DNA of 64,000 bases. Source: Procambarus clarkii. Its lineage: Eukaryota > Arthropoda > Malacostraca > Decapoda > Cambaridae. The stretch is taken from positions 15,745,841-15,809,840 of the forward strand of contig NC_091228.1 of the NCBI RefSeq assembly GCF_040958095.1, given 5' to 3'. Shown here in pieces: positions 52,480 to 61,974 of the stretch (its first letter is position 1; every line of letters begins with the position of its first letter). Position numbers and translations under genes: made by a program. The notes below the pieces were generated by a model. The model saw only the letters and a program-made list of their open reading frames with translations. It was not told the DNA's origin and did no database searches.

Positions 52480-54440
52480 TATTATTTTTTATTATTATTT
52501 TCTACCACAGACGTGGCCACACATTTACAATGCTAACCATCATATATACATTTTCTTCTGTCCTCCATGGACAGGGTTAGAGAAATGTTAAACATAGAAT
52601 TCAAGGGTTTATTGAACACTCAACCACAGAAGGTGATTCGGTGCTTTTAAAATGCTAAGCTAACCTACATACGTAAATATATAGATACACAGATTTACGT
52701 ATGCCCTACATAAAGTGTTTGATGTGTCTTTTACATAGTGTCATTAATGTACAATCACAAAGGTGAAATGTAATTCTGATCAGCTTCCATATATACTTTA
52801 TACCCATACATATACATACACACACACACATATACATACATATATACATACATATATACACACATGCATTCACATACATCTGTCTCATTTACTCTGACAG
52901 GGTGAGATAGCTGATAAAGAAACTAGTGTGCAATTAAGCACTTAATCACTGAAGGTGACGAAGGTGCTTTTACAAGCTCAGGTTATATAGTTACATCATA
53001 TATATACATTGAATAAATGATATATTACAAGGTCAATCTTGGATACAAGTCCAATATATCATCAAGTGTTCCAGTACTCATATAGTAATTACAGTGTTCA
53101 GCATACCATAGCCCAGGAGGGCGAAAGTCAGTCAGTATGGGACATTCTACAATATAATGTTCAAGAGAGTGCATTTTTTCTCTTTCACAAAGTTGACACA
53201 TTGTGTACTCGGCATTTGGGTTTTGAGAAAGCTGCCAGATACGTCTATATCCCAGGCGTATTCTGGCCACTATAACATCACATTGCCGGGTTCTTGTTCT
53301 ATTAGTCCCATATGTGAATGCCTCCTCACTATATCTATCATAATATTTAATGCTACAACTTTCAGGTCTTTGTGAATTTGTTAGGTCGGTGAGATTTTCA
53401 TTAGATATTTGTTTAAGTATTCTCTTTGTCACTGCTAATGAAACACCCATATCAATTTCTACCACTGATTTTCTGCAGGCTGTCTTAGCAAGCATATCAA
53501 CAGTGTCATGCCTTGAGATGCCAACATGTGATGGCATCCATAGGAATTTAATCTCAAATCTGTTTTCTTTAGCAGCTAAAACATTCATTCGAATATCACT
53601 TACTATTTTCTGGGTGTCACTACTATATGCATTCAGTGCCAGGAGTGCACTCTGCGAGTCACAGTATATAAGTCCACTGCCTTTGTCTTTTAAAAAATTC
53701 AGTGGCAAGGTATATGCCTGCAAGTTCGGTTTGAGTTGTACTTGCCCAGTCATTGACGCGCTTCATTGCTGTATGTACGAGAGAAGATTGTTCAAATATG
53801 TTACATGCACATCCGGTACATCGTCCACCTTCTTCTACAGAGCCGTCGGTATAGCACTGATAAACATCGTTACCCATACTCTGAGTACTTTCAGTGATGC
53901 TTTTCAGTGTTAACTGTTTTAGTAATGTAGTGTGCACACTATCTTTCTTGGGCGCATTTACAAAATCAACTGATAGATCCCAGTTATCCCATGGAGTAAT
54001 TGGCTGATTAATCATTAGTTGAGTTGGGTACATATTTAATATTTTGATGGAGTTGGCTACCTTGCAGAACCAATATACATAATCAGATTTCGTTCTTCTT
54101 CTATAGACCTTAGGTGAGTGCAGCATATTAGAAAGTTTAGCTTGAAACTTCATGTGTTGTCTAGATCTACTCAATGCCTTCACGCCGAAAACTGTGCTAA
54201 TAGACAAAATTCTCTCACTTATGGTAGGTAATTTTAACTCTGCTCTCATATTAACTATTCTCGTGGACTTTGGAGCCCCAAGGATGAGACGCATAGCTTC
54301 ATTTTGCAAGTTTTCAAGAGATTTCAGCTCTTTGTCAGTATACAGTGTGAGATGTAGAGCATTGTAGTCAATCACAGAGCGTATAAATGAATGTTGGTGT
54401 CAATCATGGATTTAACGTGAGACTTGCTAAAATGTTTTGT
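52480..54440 (-). mobile_element. 5'-truncated minus-strand LINE in the 21 bp array
   Basis: Inserted between GTCTCATGTGCAT at 52467-52479 and 54441-54453, a perfect 13 bp target duplication. It has an A/T-rich 3' tail (TTATTATTTTTTATTATTAT on the plus strand), about 0.5 kb of 3' UTR with CA/TA microsatellite at 52806-52880, and the ORF2 C-terminal half. The 5' end falls in the RT thumb. Confidence 0.9.
53025..54375 (-). pseudogene. LINE ORF2: RT thumb, RNase H, zinc tail
   Basis: Minus strand 54375-53659: KSLENLQNEAMRLILGAPKS (thumb end), QCYTDGSVEEGGRCTGCAC (RNase H first Asp), TTQTELAGIYLATEFF (Glu). A frameshift follows near 53690-53750. The second frame 53753-53025: GLIYCDSQSALLALN (Asp), FLWMPSHVGISRHDTVDMLA (last Asp), VARIRLGYRRIWQLS, CQLCEREKMHSLEHYIVEC, stop. 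All RNase H acidic residues remain. It is close to functional except for one frameshift. Similar to the family at 9733-10044. Confidence 0.87.
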
Positions 54441-54453
54441 GTCTCATGTGCAT

Positions 54454-54767
54454 CTGTATCCCTCTCGTGAGCACCTACATGCCTCTCATGAGCACCTGCA
54501 TTCCTCTCATGAGCACCTGCATCAGTCTCATGACCACCTGCATCCCCTCTCATGAGCACCTACATGCCTCTCATGACCACCTGCATCCCTCTCATGAGCA
54601 CTTGCATCCCTCTCATGAGCACCTTCATCCCTCTCATGAGCACTTGCATCCCTCTCATGAGTACCTTCATCACTCTCATGAGCACCTTCATCCCTCTCAT
54701 GAGCACTTGCATCACTCTCATGAGCACCAGCATCCCTCTCATGAGCACCTGCATCCCATCACCATTA
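54454..54767. repeat. 21 bp minisatellite, block 3
   Basis: About 14 units; includes variants with GACCACCTG and GAGTACCTTC. Interrupted at 54768 by a SINE and resuming at 55019. Confidence 0.95.
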
Positions 54768-55018
54768 GGGGGTCTCGTAGCCTGGTGGATAGCGCGCAGG
54801 ACTCGTAATTCTGTGGCGCGGGTTCGATTCCCGCACGAGGCAGAAACAAATGGGCAAAGTTTCTTTCACCCTGAATGCCCCTGTTACCTAGAAGTAAATA
54901 GGTACCTGGGTGTTAGTCAGCTGTCACGGGCTGCTTCCTGGGGGTGGAGGCCTGGTCGAGGACCGGGCCGCGGGGACACTAAAGCCCCGAAATCATCTCA
55001 AGATAACCTCAAGATAAG
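54768..55018 (+). mobile_element. tRNA-Thr(CGT)-derived SINE
   Basis: The tRNA-like head (54772-54842) folds as a cloverleaf. The acceptor stem is GTCTCGT/ACGAGGC (one T-G pair), the A box TAGCCTGGTGG (54778-54788), the anticodon loop CTCGTAA with CGT (54804-54806), and the B box GGTTCGATTCC (54821-54831). The body has TAGGTACCTGGGTGTTAGTC. The tail CGGGCCGCGGGGACACTAAA ... CTCAAGATAACCTCAAGATA matches the 3' end of the LINE at 60045-60236 and 13785-13860. Inserted in the 21 bp array. Confidence 0.9.
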
Positions 55019-55050
55019 ATATCCCTCTCATGAGCACCTGCACTCTCAGA
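55019..55050. repeat. 21 bp minisatellite, block 4 (remnant)
   Basis: ATCCCTCTCATGAGCACCTG after the SINE; shows the SINE split the array near its end. Confidence 0.85.
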
Positions 55051-55154
55051 GTTCCTCCCGAGGGTCACAACTCCCCCCCCCCCCTCCCCCGGGGTTCACC
55101 TGGTCGGCCACGGGCAGCCTTTACATGTATTTTATAATGTTTGTTTAAGATTTA

Positions 55155-55460
55155 CAAATTGCTATATCAAAACCTTCTGTTCCTCCTGCAACTCTTCCTA
55201 TGCCTTGTGGCCGTCAGTCTGTACCTTAATTATTGCGTCACTATTCACACTTGAGTATTTCTTAACAATCTCATCAACAGATTCTTCTTTATTCACAGAA
55301 CTTGCCTCCTCAATATTTTCATCAGCTGTTTAATTTTCTTTCTTATCAATCGCTTCAGCATTATTATGGAAGTTACTTCTAAGTATCGGGAGTTTATCGT
55401 TGTCAGTGTTGCAGTCAAAGTGAGGGAGGCACTTTCCCTTGGTGTCCTCGTTGGCGTATG
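55155..55460 (-). pseudogene. Degraded coding segment, unknown protein
   Basis: A minus-strand frame: ETYANEDTKGKCLPHFDCNT, DNDKLPILRSNFHNNAEAID, KKEN, stop, TADENIEEASSVNKEESVDE, IVKKYSSVNSDAIIKVQTDG, then another stop. Two stops in about 100 codons with otherwise good amino-acid bias indicate a former exon or ORF. The start ETYANEDT lies on the first 28 bp array unit, so the array may have grown from this coding end. Not recognised. Confidence 0.3.
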
Positions 55461-56724
55461 TCTCACACAAGGTGACCATTGGTGTATGTCTCACACAAGG
55501 TGACCGTTGGTGTATGTCTCACACAAGGTGACCGTTGGTGTATGTCTCACACAAGGGGACCGTTGGTGTATGTCTCACACAAGGGGACCGTTGTGTATGT
55601 CTCAAACAAGGTGACCGTTGGTGTATGTCTCACACAAGGGGACCGTTGGTGTATGTCTCACACAAGGGGACCGTTGGTGTATGTCTCACACAAGGTGACC
55701 GTTGGTGTATGTCTCACACAAGGGGACCGTTGGAGTATGTCTCTCACAAGGTGACCTTTGGTGTATGTCTCACACAAGGTGACCGTTGGTGTATGTCTCA
55801 CACAAGGGGACCGTTGGTGTATGTCTCACACAAGGGGACCGTTGGTGTATGTCTCACACAAGGTGACCGTTGGTGTATGTCTCACACAAGGTGACCGTTG
55901 GTGTATGTCTCACACAAGGGGACCGTTGGTGTATGTCTCACACAAGGTGACCGTTGGTGTATGTCTCACACAAGGTGACCGTTGGTGTATGTCTCACACA
56001 AGGTAACCGTTGGTGTATGCCTCACACAAGGTGACTGTTGGTGTATGTCCCACACAAGGTGACCGTTGGTGTATGTCTCACACAAGGTGACCGTTGGTGT
56101 ATGTCTCACACAAGGGGACCGTTGGTGTATGTCTCACACAAGGTGACCGTTGGTGTATGTCTCACACAAGGTGACCGTTGGTGTATGGCTCACACAAGGG
56201 GACCGTTGGTGTATGTTTCACACAAGGTCACCGTTGGTGTATGGCTCACACAAGGTGACCGTTGGTGTATGTCTCACACAAGGTGACCGTTGGTGTATGC
56301 CTCACACAAGGTGACCGATGGTGTATGTCTCACACAAGGTGACCGTTGGTGTATGTCTCACACAAGGTGACCGTTGGTGTATGTCTCACACAAGGTGACC
56401 GTTGGTGTATGTCTCACACAAGGTGACCGTTGGTGTATGTCTCACACAAGGGGACCGTTGGTGTATGTCTCACACAAGGGGACCGTTGTGTATGTCTCAC
56501 ACAAGGTGACCGTTGGTGTATGGCTCACACAAGGGGACCGTTGGTGTATGTTTCACACAAGGTCACCGTTGGTGTATGGCTCACAGAAGGTGACCGTTGG
56601 TGTATGTCTCACACAAGGTGACCGTTGGTGTATGTATCACACAAGGTGACCGTTGGTGTATGTCTCACACAAGGTGACCGTTGTGTATGTCTCACACAAG
56701 GCGACCGTTGGTGTATGTCTCACT
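55453..56724. repeat. Minisatellite, 28 bp unit, about 45 copies
   Basis: Unit GTGACCGTTGGTGTATGTCT + CACACAAG, with a common GGGACC variant. 28 bp makes every frame rotate, giving repeated open frames that are not genes. No spacers between units, so it is not a CRISPR. Confidence 0.98.
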
Positions 56725-57760
56725 AGAATGGATAACACAATGATTAAAGCAAAGAAAGCAAAGTGTCGTTCTAAACGGAAATAACTCTAACTGGAGAAAT
56801 GTGATGAGTGGAGTACCGCAAGGTTCCATTTTGGGCCAACCATTTTTGTCATATACATCACTGACATAAAATAGAATATTACAAAGCATATCAATAAAAT
56901 TGTAGATGACGCTAAGATTTATGGTAAAGTAGGGAGTGAACATTATATTGAAGTCTTACAAAGCGATCTTCATGAAATCCACAAGTGTCAGAAGATTGGC
57001 AGATGCTCTTTAATATCGAAAAATGCCATGACCTTGCATGTGGGGCATAACATTGCACAGCACAACTATCAAATCAAAAATATTACCTTGCAGGAGGTTG
57101 ATGAAGAAGGAGCTTGGAGTCAGAATGCACAAATCAGTAAAAGTTTCTCAACAAGTGGAAGCTGCAGTAAAACAAGCCAACCATGTCCTAGGAATAGTCA
57201 GACGTAACTTTGATATCAGGGAAAATAGAGTAGCTATTCAACAGCATAAATCTCTGGTGCTTGTATTATTGTGTCCAAACATGGAGACCTCAGCTTCAGA
57301 AAGGCACATCTGCTTAAGAAAAAGTTCAACACCGGGCGAGAAAAATCATTCTTGAACTAAGTGGGTTCCCGTACGAGGAATAGTTGAGGGTTTACAGGGC
57401 TAACAACACAGCAAACCAGACATGATAAGGCTGATCTCATCGAAACTTAAAATATTGAAGAATTTGTTGATCCAGACCACTTCTTCAGAAGGTCAGATGT
57501 AACATAAACAAGTAGCAACGGTTTTAAGCTCAACAAGACACAATTTAGGACAGAAAAAAGGTGATGTTTTTATTATAAACCCATGGAACCGCCTACCCGC
57601 CGAAGCCGTAAATGTCAAAACACTGCTACAATTTAAGATCCAAATAGATAAAATCTTCAGGACAAATGGGGGAACATTTGACAAGCCTTCGGCTTTCTTT
57701 CCTTGTCGAGGCCACTCGAGAGATAGTGGCCCTCTGGCAAATTCAGGTAAATATGAACAC
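56725..57760 (+). pseudogene. CR1-like LINE, degraded RT to 3' end
   Basis: NWRNVMSGVPQGSILGQPFL (RT motif), then a region with stops over the YxDD box, KKELGVRMHKSVKVSQQVEA, AVKQANHVLGIVRRNFDIRE, a C-terminal NPWNRLPAEAVNVKT near 57580, and a 3' UTR. Many stops and frameshifts; an old copy of a family different from the CR1 pile. Confidence 0.75.
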
Positions 57761-58206
57761 GTTGGACTGGACGGTGTGAGAATAGCTTGAGCTGCTTCAA
57801 CTCTACGTGTGTAATTTATACCTCAATAAATTTATTTTAATTTCAAAACAAGAAATACATTTTTAAATATAATGATTTCAATTTTAAAACATTAGTGGTC
57901 AAATGTAAACAGATGTCACAGAGAACTGAAGGAAGGTCAGGTTCAGTCTCGTGTCCTGTATACAGCTCTGCTGTATTGTGTAGAATACTTATCTCTGAAA
58001 GTATTACATGTAACACCGGCACAGAGGAATCTTCCATGACGTTCCTTACTCTCGCGTAACTTTATTATTTCATCCCAAAATTCATAAAACTTGTTTCTTT
58101 AAAGGCAATCAGAAATCCTTTGATTGTATAATATTTGTTTTGTCTTTAATCCTGTAAATATTATGATGGTTAGAGCACTAGTTCTTGGTCTGGTCTGGGA
58201 CAGGCA
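57761..58206. other. No gene seen
   Basis: AT-rich; no recognisable exon, repeat or RNA gene. Confidence 0.4.
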
Positions 58207-58455
58207 GTCATCTCTGGGACACCCAGCATCTTGCCACAGAGTATCCCAGTCATCTCTGGGACACCCAGCATCTTGCCACAGAGTATCCCAGCCATCTCTG
58301 GGACACCCAGCATCTTGCCACAGAGTATCCCAGCCATCTCTGGGACACCCAGCATCTTGCCACAGGGTATCCCAGCCATCTCTGGGGCACCCAGCATCTT
58401 GCCAGAGTATCCCAGCCATCTATGGGACACCCAGCATCTTGCCACAGGGTATCCC
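58207..58455. repeat. Minisatellite, 42 bp unit, about 6 copies
   Basis: Unit CATCTCTGGGACACCCAGCA + TCTTGCCACAGAGTATCCCAGC. 42 bp is 14 codons, so both strands stay open; not coding. Confidence 0.97.
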
Positions 58456-59049
58456 AATGATAGATATAATTTGGAATTCTTTAACGTGACAATTCCAACC
58501 AGGCATTCTTCTTCTATTTGTTTTTTAGAAGGATTCTCTCTCCCCTTCCTTAACTAACACTGACATGACAGATGGAAAATGAGTAATTGAAACTGTTTTG
58601 ATAGATATTACACTGAAGATTTGTGTTGACAGTTGCAATAATTGATAAATGCATATTATAAAGTTTTCTGTTAAACAGACACTTTAAGCTTTTCCAGCAA
58701 TAGTGGCTTTCTCCCAGTTTAAATGTTTTAAGGTTGGTTACTGTTCTCACTGTCAGCAGCAATAGTTTGATAGTGAGGTATAGTGAAGGTGTCTATGACA
58801 GGAAAATGTCAGGAAAGGTTGTCACAATCACGGAGTCTTATACCCTCAGATGTGACCAGTTAGGTCATCATCAATGAGAAAATTATCAAAATAAGACTTT
58901 CCTCTCCAGTCATTCAAAGGAAAGCCAAAGTAATATTGAACTGAGCATAGACAGTTTTGACCAGCATATGCAAATCTTTTGTTTAATTTTAAAAGCCTAA
59001 GTCTTCTTGTAACGATTTTAAGTTTTTCTTAATTTATTAAGAAAATTAA
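58456..59049. other. No gene seen
   Basis: AT-rich sequence without a recognisable feature. Confidence 0.4.
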
Positions 59050-59335
59050 TTTATTTTTTTATCTACGTGGTTTATATACGGTAAACAAGACAGGTCCCAG
59101 GCCAGAGTCCTGAGGACCATTGACAACTATGGTAATGTTGCACTTGAGTGTTGTATCTACATAGTTTATATATACGGTAAACAAGACAGGTCTCAGGCTA
59201 GAGTCCTGAGGACCATTGGCAACGTTTACCACTCGGATTTGTCTTACTCTGTTTCTGTTGAAAAAGTCAAATCATATACCACTAGCAAGTTAATACCTCC
59301 AAACAACAGGCCTCAGAGAATGAGTGAAAATAAAA
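59050..59335 (-). pseudogene. LINE RT fragment, internally duplicated
   Basis: The minus strand resembles the RT segment GVPQDSGLGPVLFTVYIN (norm GVPQGSVLGPLLF). The same about 90 bp piece occurs twice, at about 59060-59125 and 59150-59215 (GTAAACAAGACAGGTCYCAG). Confidence 0.55.
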
Positions 59336-60044
59336 GTGTTTAAATTGTTTAAACTTATATGTTACTGTATTTCAGAAAATGCATGTACTTACTTTAATAG
59401 TTGTAGTACTTTACTATATAAAATATAGTACAGTACTACTTACAGTACCAAAGGAGGCGTACTTATGGTAGTTTCTTTACTAAAGAAATTGTTCATTTAA
59501 GTGTGCAGAAGGACACTTGCTGTATTAAACTACTTGAACAGTAAGCTGCTAACTGTACAAAAGATCTTGTACAATACGTTACTTACTGTAATAAAGTAAG
59601 TGCCCTACTGTATTAGAGCAAGTTAGCAATATGATGCTGATAATATGAAAGTACAAATACGGTAAGCTGCTTAATGCATAATTGTAAGTTACAGTCGGCA
59701 ACTTACTGTATTTAGTTATACATTAAGCAACTTACAATAACACAGGTGTATATATGCTCCTGCTTAATCTTGAGGATAATAAGGTTAAGACAAACTAAAG
59801 TCAGACAAAAATTCCCAAATGTCTAAAATCCCTAAAATGTTACAATAACTAAGATCTCATAACAAATAAAAAGCCAAAACGAATAATAGTGATCCAATAA
59901 ACAATAGTAAAGAAAGTCATATTGATAATAAAGTGTAGAAAATGCTAATATATCAATTACATACCAAAACTTATTCATAAAATCAGGAGACAAATGCTTA
60001 TTTATACCTTCCACTAAACATAAGAGGTATATCTGGCCGACTTC
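59336..60044. other. AT-rich, no gene seen
   Basis: 59400-59740 holds many dispersed TACTTACAGTA/TACTGTA motifs in both orientations (quasi-palindromic) but no coding sequence. Confidence 0.4.
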
Positions 60045-60236
60045 TCACAGTGTTCAAGAGAACTTGATAAGCACCTCCAAAGGAGGCCTGATCAACCAGG
60101 CTGTGATTCATATGTCAGGTTGCGAGTAGCCGCGTCCAACAGCCTGGTTGACCAGTCCAGCAACGAGGAGGCCTGGTCGAGGACAGGGCCGCGGGGACGG
60201 TAAAGCCCTAAACGGCCTCAAGGTAACCTCAAGGAA
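60045..60236 (+). mobile_element. LINE 3' end (SINE partner family)
   Basis: ORF2 terminus relic (VFKRT, DKHLQRRPDQPGCDSYV-like after one stop). The 3' UTR has AGGCCTGGTCGAGGACAGGG and CCGCGGGGACGGTAAAGCCC, and a tail of CTCAAGGTAACCTCAAGG. Same family as the minus-strand insertion at 13785-14155. Confidence 0.8.
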
Positions 60237-60472
60237 GGTACCACCAGCACAATAAAATACATTCATACCTCCAACATGCCAAAACTCATACAAACAACGT
60301 ATAACAAAACTCATTCTCACAATCATCAAAACAAAAACTTATTCATACCTTCAGTATATCAAAATTAATTCATACCACCAGCATACAAAACCTCATTCAT
60401 TCCACCAGCATACAAAAACTATATTCATTCCACCAGCATACAAAAACTCATTCATTCCACCAGCATACTAAA
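60237..60472. repeat. Degenerate 27 bp repeats
   Basis: Units of the type ATTCATTCCACCAGCATACA + AAAACTC, about 8 imperfect copies. Confidence 0.75.
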
Positions 60473-60765
60473 ATGCAAACACTCGAACTTCAAGGCCGTT
60501 GGGTACTGTCAACTGGGTGCCAAGTCACATGGGAATAACTGGAAATGACATTGCAGACGATGCTGCAAAACTTGCAACTAAGAGAAGAAATGTAGACATT
60601 TACATACCACAGAGTCTATCACAGATTAAGAAAGTAATTAACAATAGAGCAATGCAGAAGATATATAGTGACCAGTACACAGCAGTTGCAACATCAAGAT
60701 CTGCGGGTTGGCACAAGAATTCAACCAAATACGAACCACATATTTTGATGAAAGGAGTAAATCTG
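60473..60765 (+). pseudogene. LINE RNase H C-terminal fragment
   Basis: VNWVPSHMGITGNDIADDAA, KLATKRRNVDIYIPQSLSQI, AMQKIYSDQYTAVATSRSAG: close relative of 51199-52038, lacking its TGA stop. Truncated on both sides and running into the 32 bp array. Confidence 0.85.
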
Positions 60766-60768
60766 GAG

Positions 60769-61216
60769 TACATCATGTACATCTACACATGTACATCTGT
60801 AGATTACTGTACATCTACACATGTACATCTGTAGATTACTGTACATCTACACATGTACATCTGTAGATTACTGTACATCTACACATGTACATCTGTAGAT
60901 TACTGTACATCTACACATGTGCATCTGTAGATTACTGTACATCTACACATGTGCATCTGTAGATTACTGTACATCTACACATATACATCTGTAGATTACT
61001 GTACATCTACACATGTACATCTGTAGATTACTGTACATCTACACATGTGCATCTGTAGATTACTGTACATCTACACATGTACATCTGTAGATTACTGTGC
61101 ATCTACACATGTACATCTGTAGATTACTGTACATCTACACATGTACATCAGTAGATTACTGTACATCTACACATGTACATCTGTAGATTACTGTACATCT
61201 ACACATGTACATCTAA
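60769..61216. repeat. Minisatellite, 32 bp unit, about 14 copies
   Basis: Unit GTACATCTGTAGATTACTGT + ACATCTACACAT. Each unit holds an inverted pair (ATCTAC/GTAGAT, TGTAC/GTACA), so single strands could form repeated hairpins. Confidence 0.97.
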
Positions 61217-61374
61217 TACTTAATGAGATGTAATCATCTCATTGAGAGATGTACATCATAATCACTGAGATGTAATGTACATCTACATTGGTCTCGTGAG
61301 GCAGGTCTCAACAACCAGCTCCTCGTAGATGTGTTCTTGTACATTATTGGTCTCGTGAGGCAGGTCTCAACAAT
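61217..61374. repeat. Duplicated 35 bp segment with GAGATGTA palindromes
   Basis: TTGGTCTCGTGAGGCAGGTC + TCAACAA occurs at about 61289 and 61347. Upstream are inverted GAGATGTAATCATCTC motifs (61229-61244). Confidence 0.75.
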
Positions 61375-61533
61375 CTAGAATATAATAACATTATTAAAAT
61401 TGTTAAGCGACGCAGCGAGCTCTCGGAGGTACTTCTGGTTCTCCACACTGTCCACGATCCAAATCTGAAGGTCATCACCAGTGACGCCCCTCCGGTGAAG
61501 TCCTCGCAGGAGTCTCTCCCCACCCACACCTGT
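61375..61533 (-). CDS. Possible 3' terminal exon, unknown protein
   Basis: Minus strand: a pyrimidine-rich tract and TCATCTACAG acceptor at about 61534, then an open frame with GERLLRGLHRRGVTGDDLQI, WIVDSVENQKYLRELAASLN, NFNNVIIF and a stop at 61375-61377. The amphipathic, coding-like composition suggests a genuine C-terminus, but I do not recognise it and no upstream exon is visible because the acceptor region has been amplified into the array at 61505-61955. Confidence 0.35.
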   Translation of the reverse strand, partial: TGVGGERLLRGLHRRGVTGDDLQIWIVDSVENQKYLRELAASLNNFNNVIIF

Positions 61534-61955
61534 AGATGAGAGGGAATACTGAAGCCCACACCAGGCTTCACTTCCCTCACACACCTGCAGATGAGAGGGA
61601 ACACTGAAGCCAACACCTGGCTACTCTCTCCACCCACACCTGCAGATAAGAGGGAACAATGGGGATCATACCTGGATACTCTCCCGACCCACACCTGCAG
61701 ATGAGATGGAACACTGAAGCCCACACCTGGCTACTCTCTCCACCCACACCTGCAGATGAGAGGGAACAATGGGGATCATACCTGGCTACTCTCCCGACCC
61801 ACACCTGCAGATGAGAGGGAACTCTGAAGCCAACACCTGGCAACTCTCCCCACCCACACCTGCAGATGAAAAGGAAAACTGAAGCCCACACCTGGAAACT
61901 CTCCCCACCCACACCTGCAATTGAAAGTGAAAACTGAAGGCCACACCTGGCTACT
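61505..61955. repeat. Minisatellite, about 55 bp unit, 8 copies, carrying a splice-acceptor-like core
   Basis: On the minus strand each unit contains TTCCCTCTCATCTGCAG followed by GTGTGGGTGGGGAGAG: a polypyrimidine tract and AG identical in form to the acceptor of the candidate exon at 61375-61533. Variants alter TCATC and the adjacent CACTGAAGCC part. Confidence 0.9.
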
Positions 61956-61974
61956 CCTCACACTCATCTCTTAT

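Noticed and set aside
54772-54842. Functional tRNA-Thr(CGT) gene
   Set aside because: The cloverleaf is good, but the acceptor stem has a mismatch-type pair, no terminator T-run follows, and it continues into a SINE body and LINE-like tail.
55453-56724. CRISPR-like regular 28 bp repeat
   Set aside because: Units are directly contiguous with no spacers, and the sequence is eukaryotic; it is a minisatellite.
58099-58557. Five overlapping frames of about 90-120 codons
   Set aside because: By-products of a 42 bp minisatellite.
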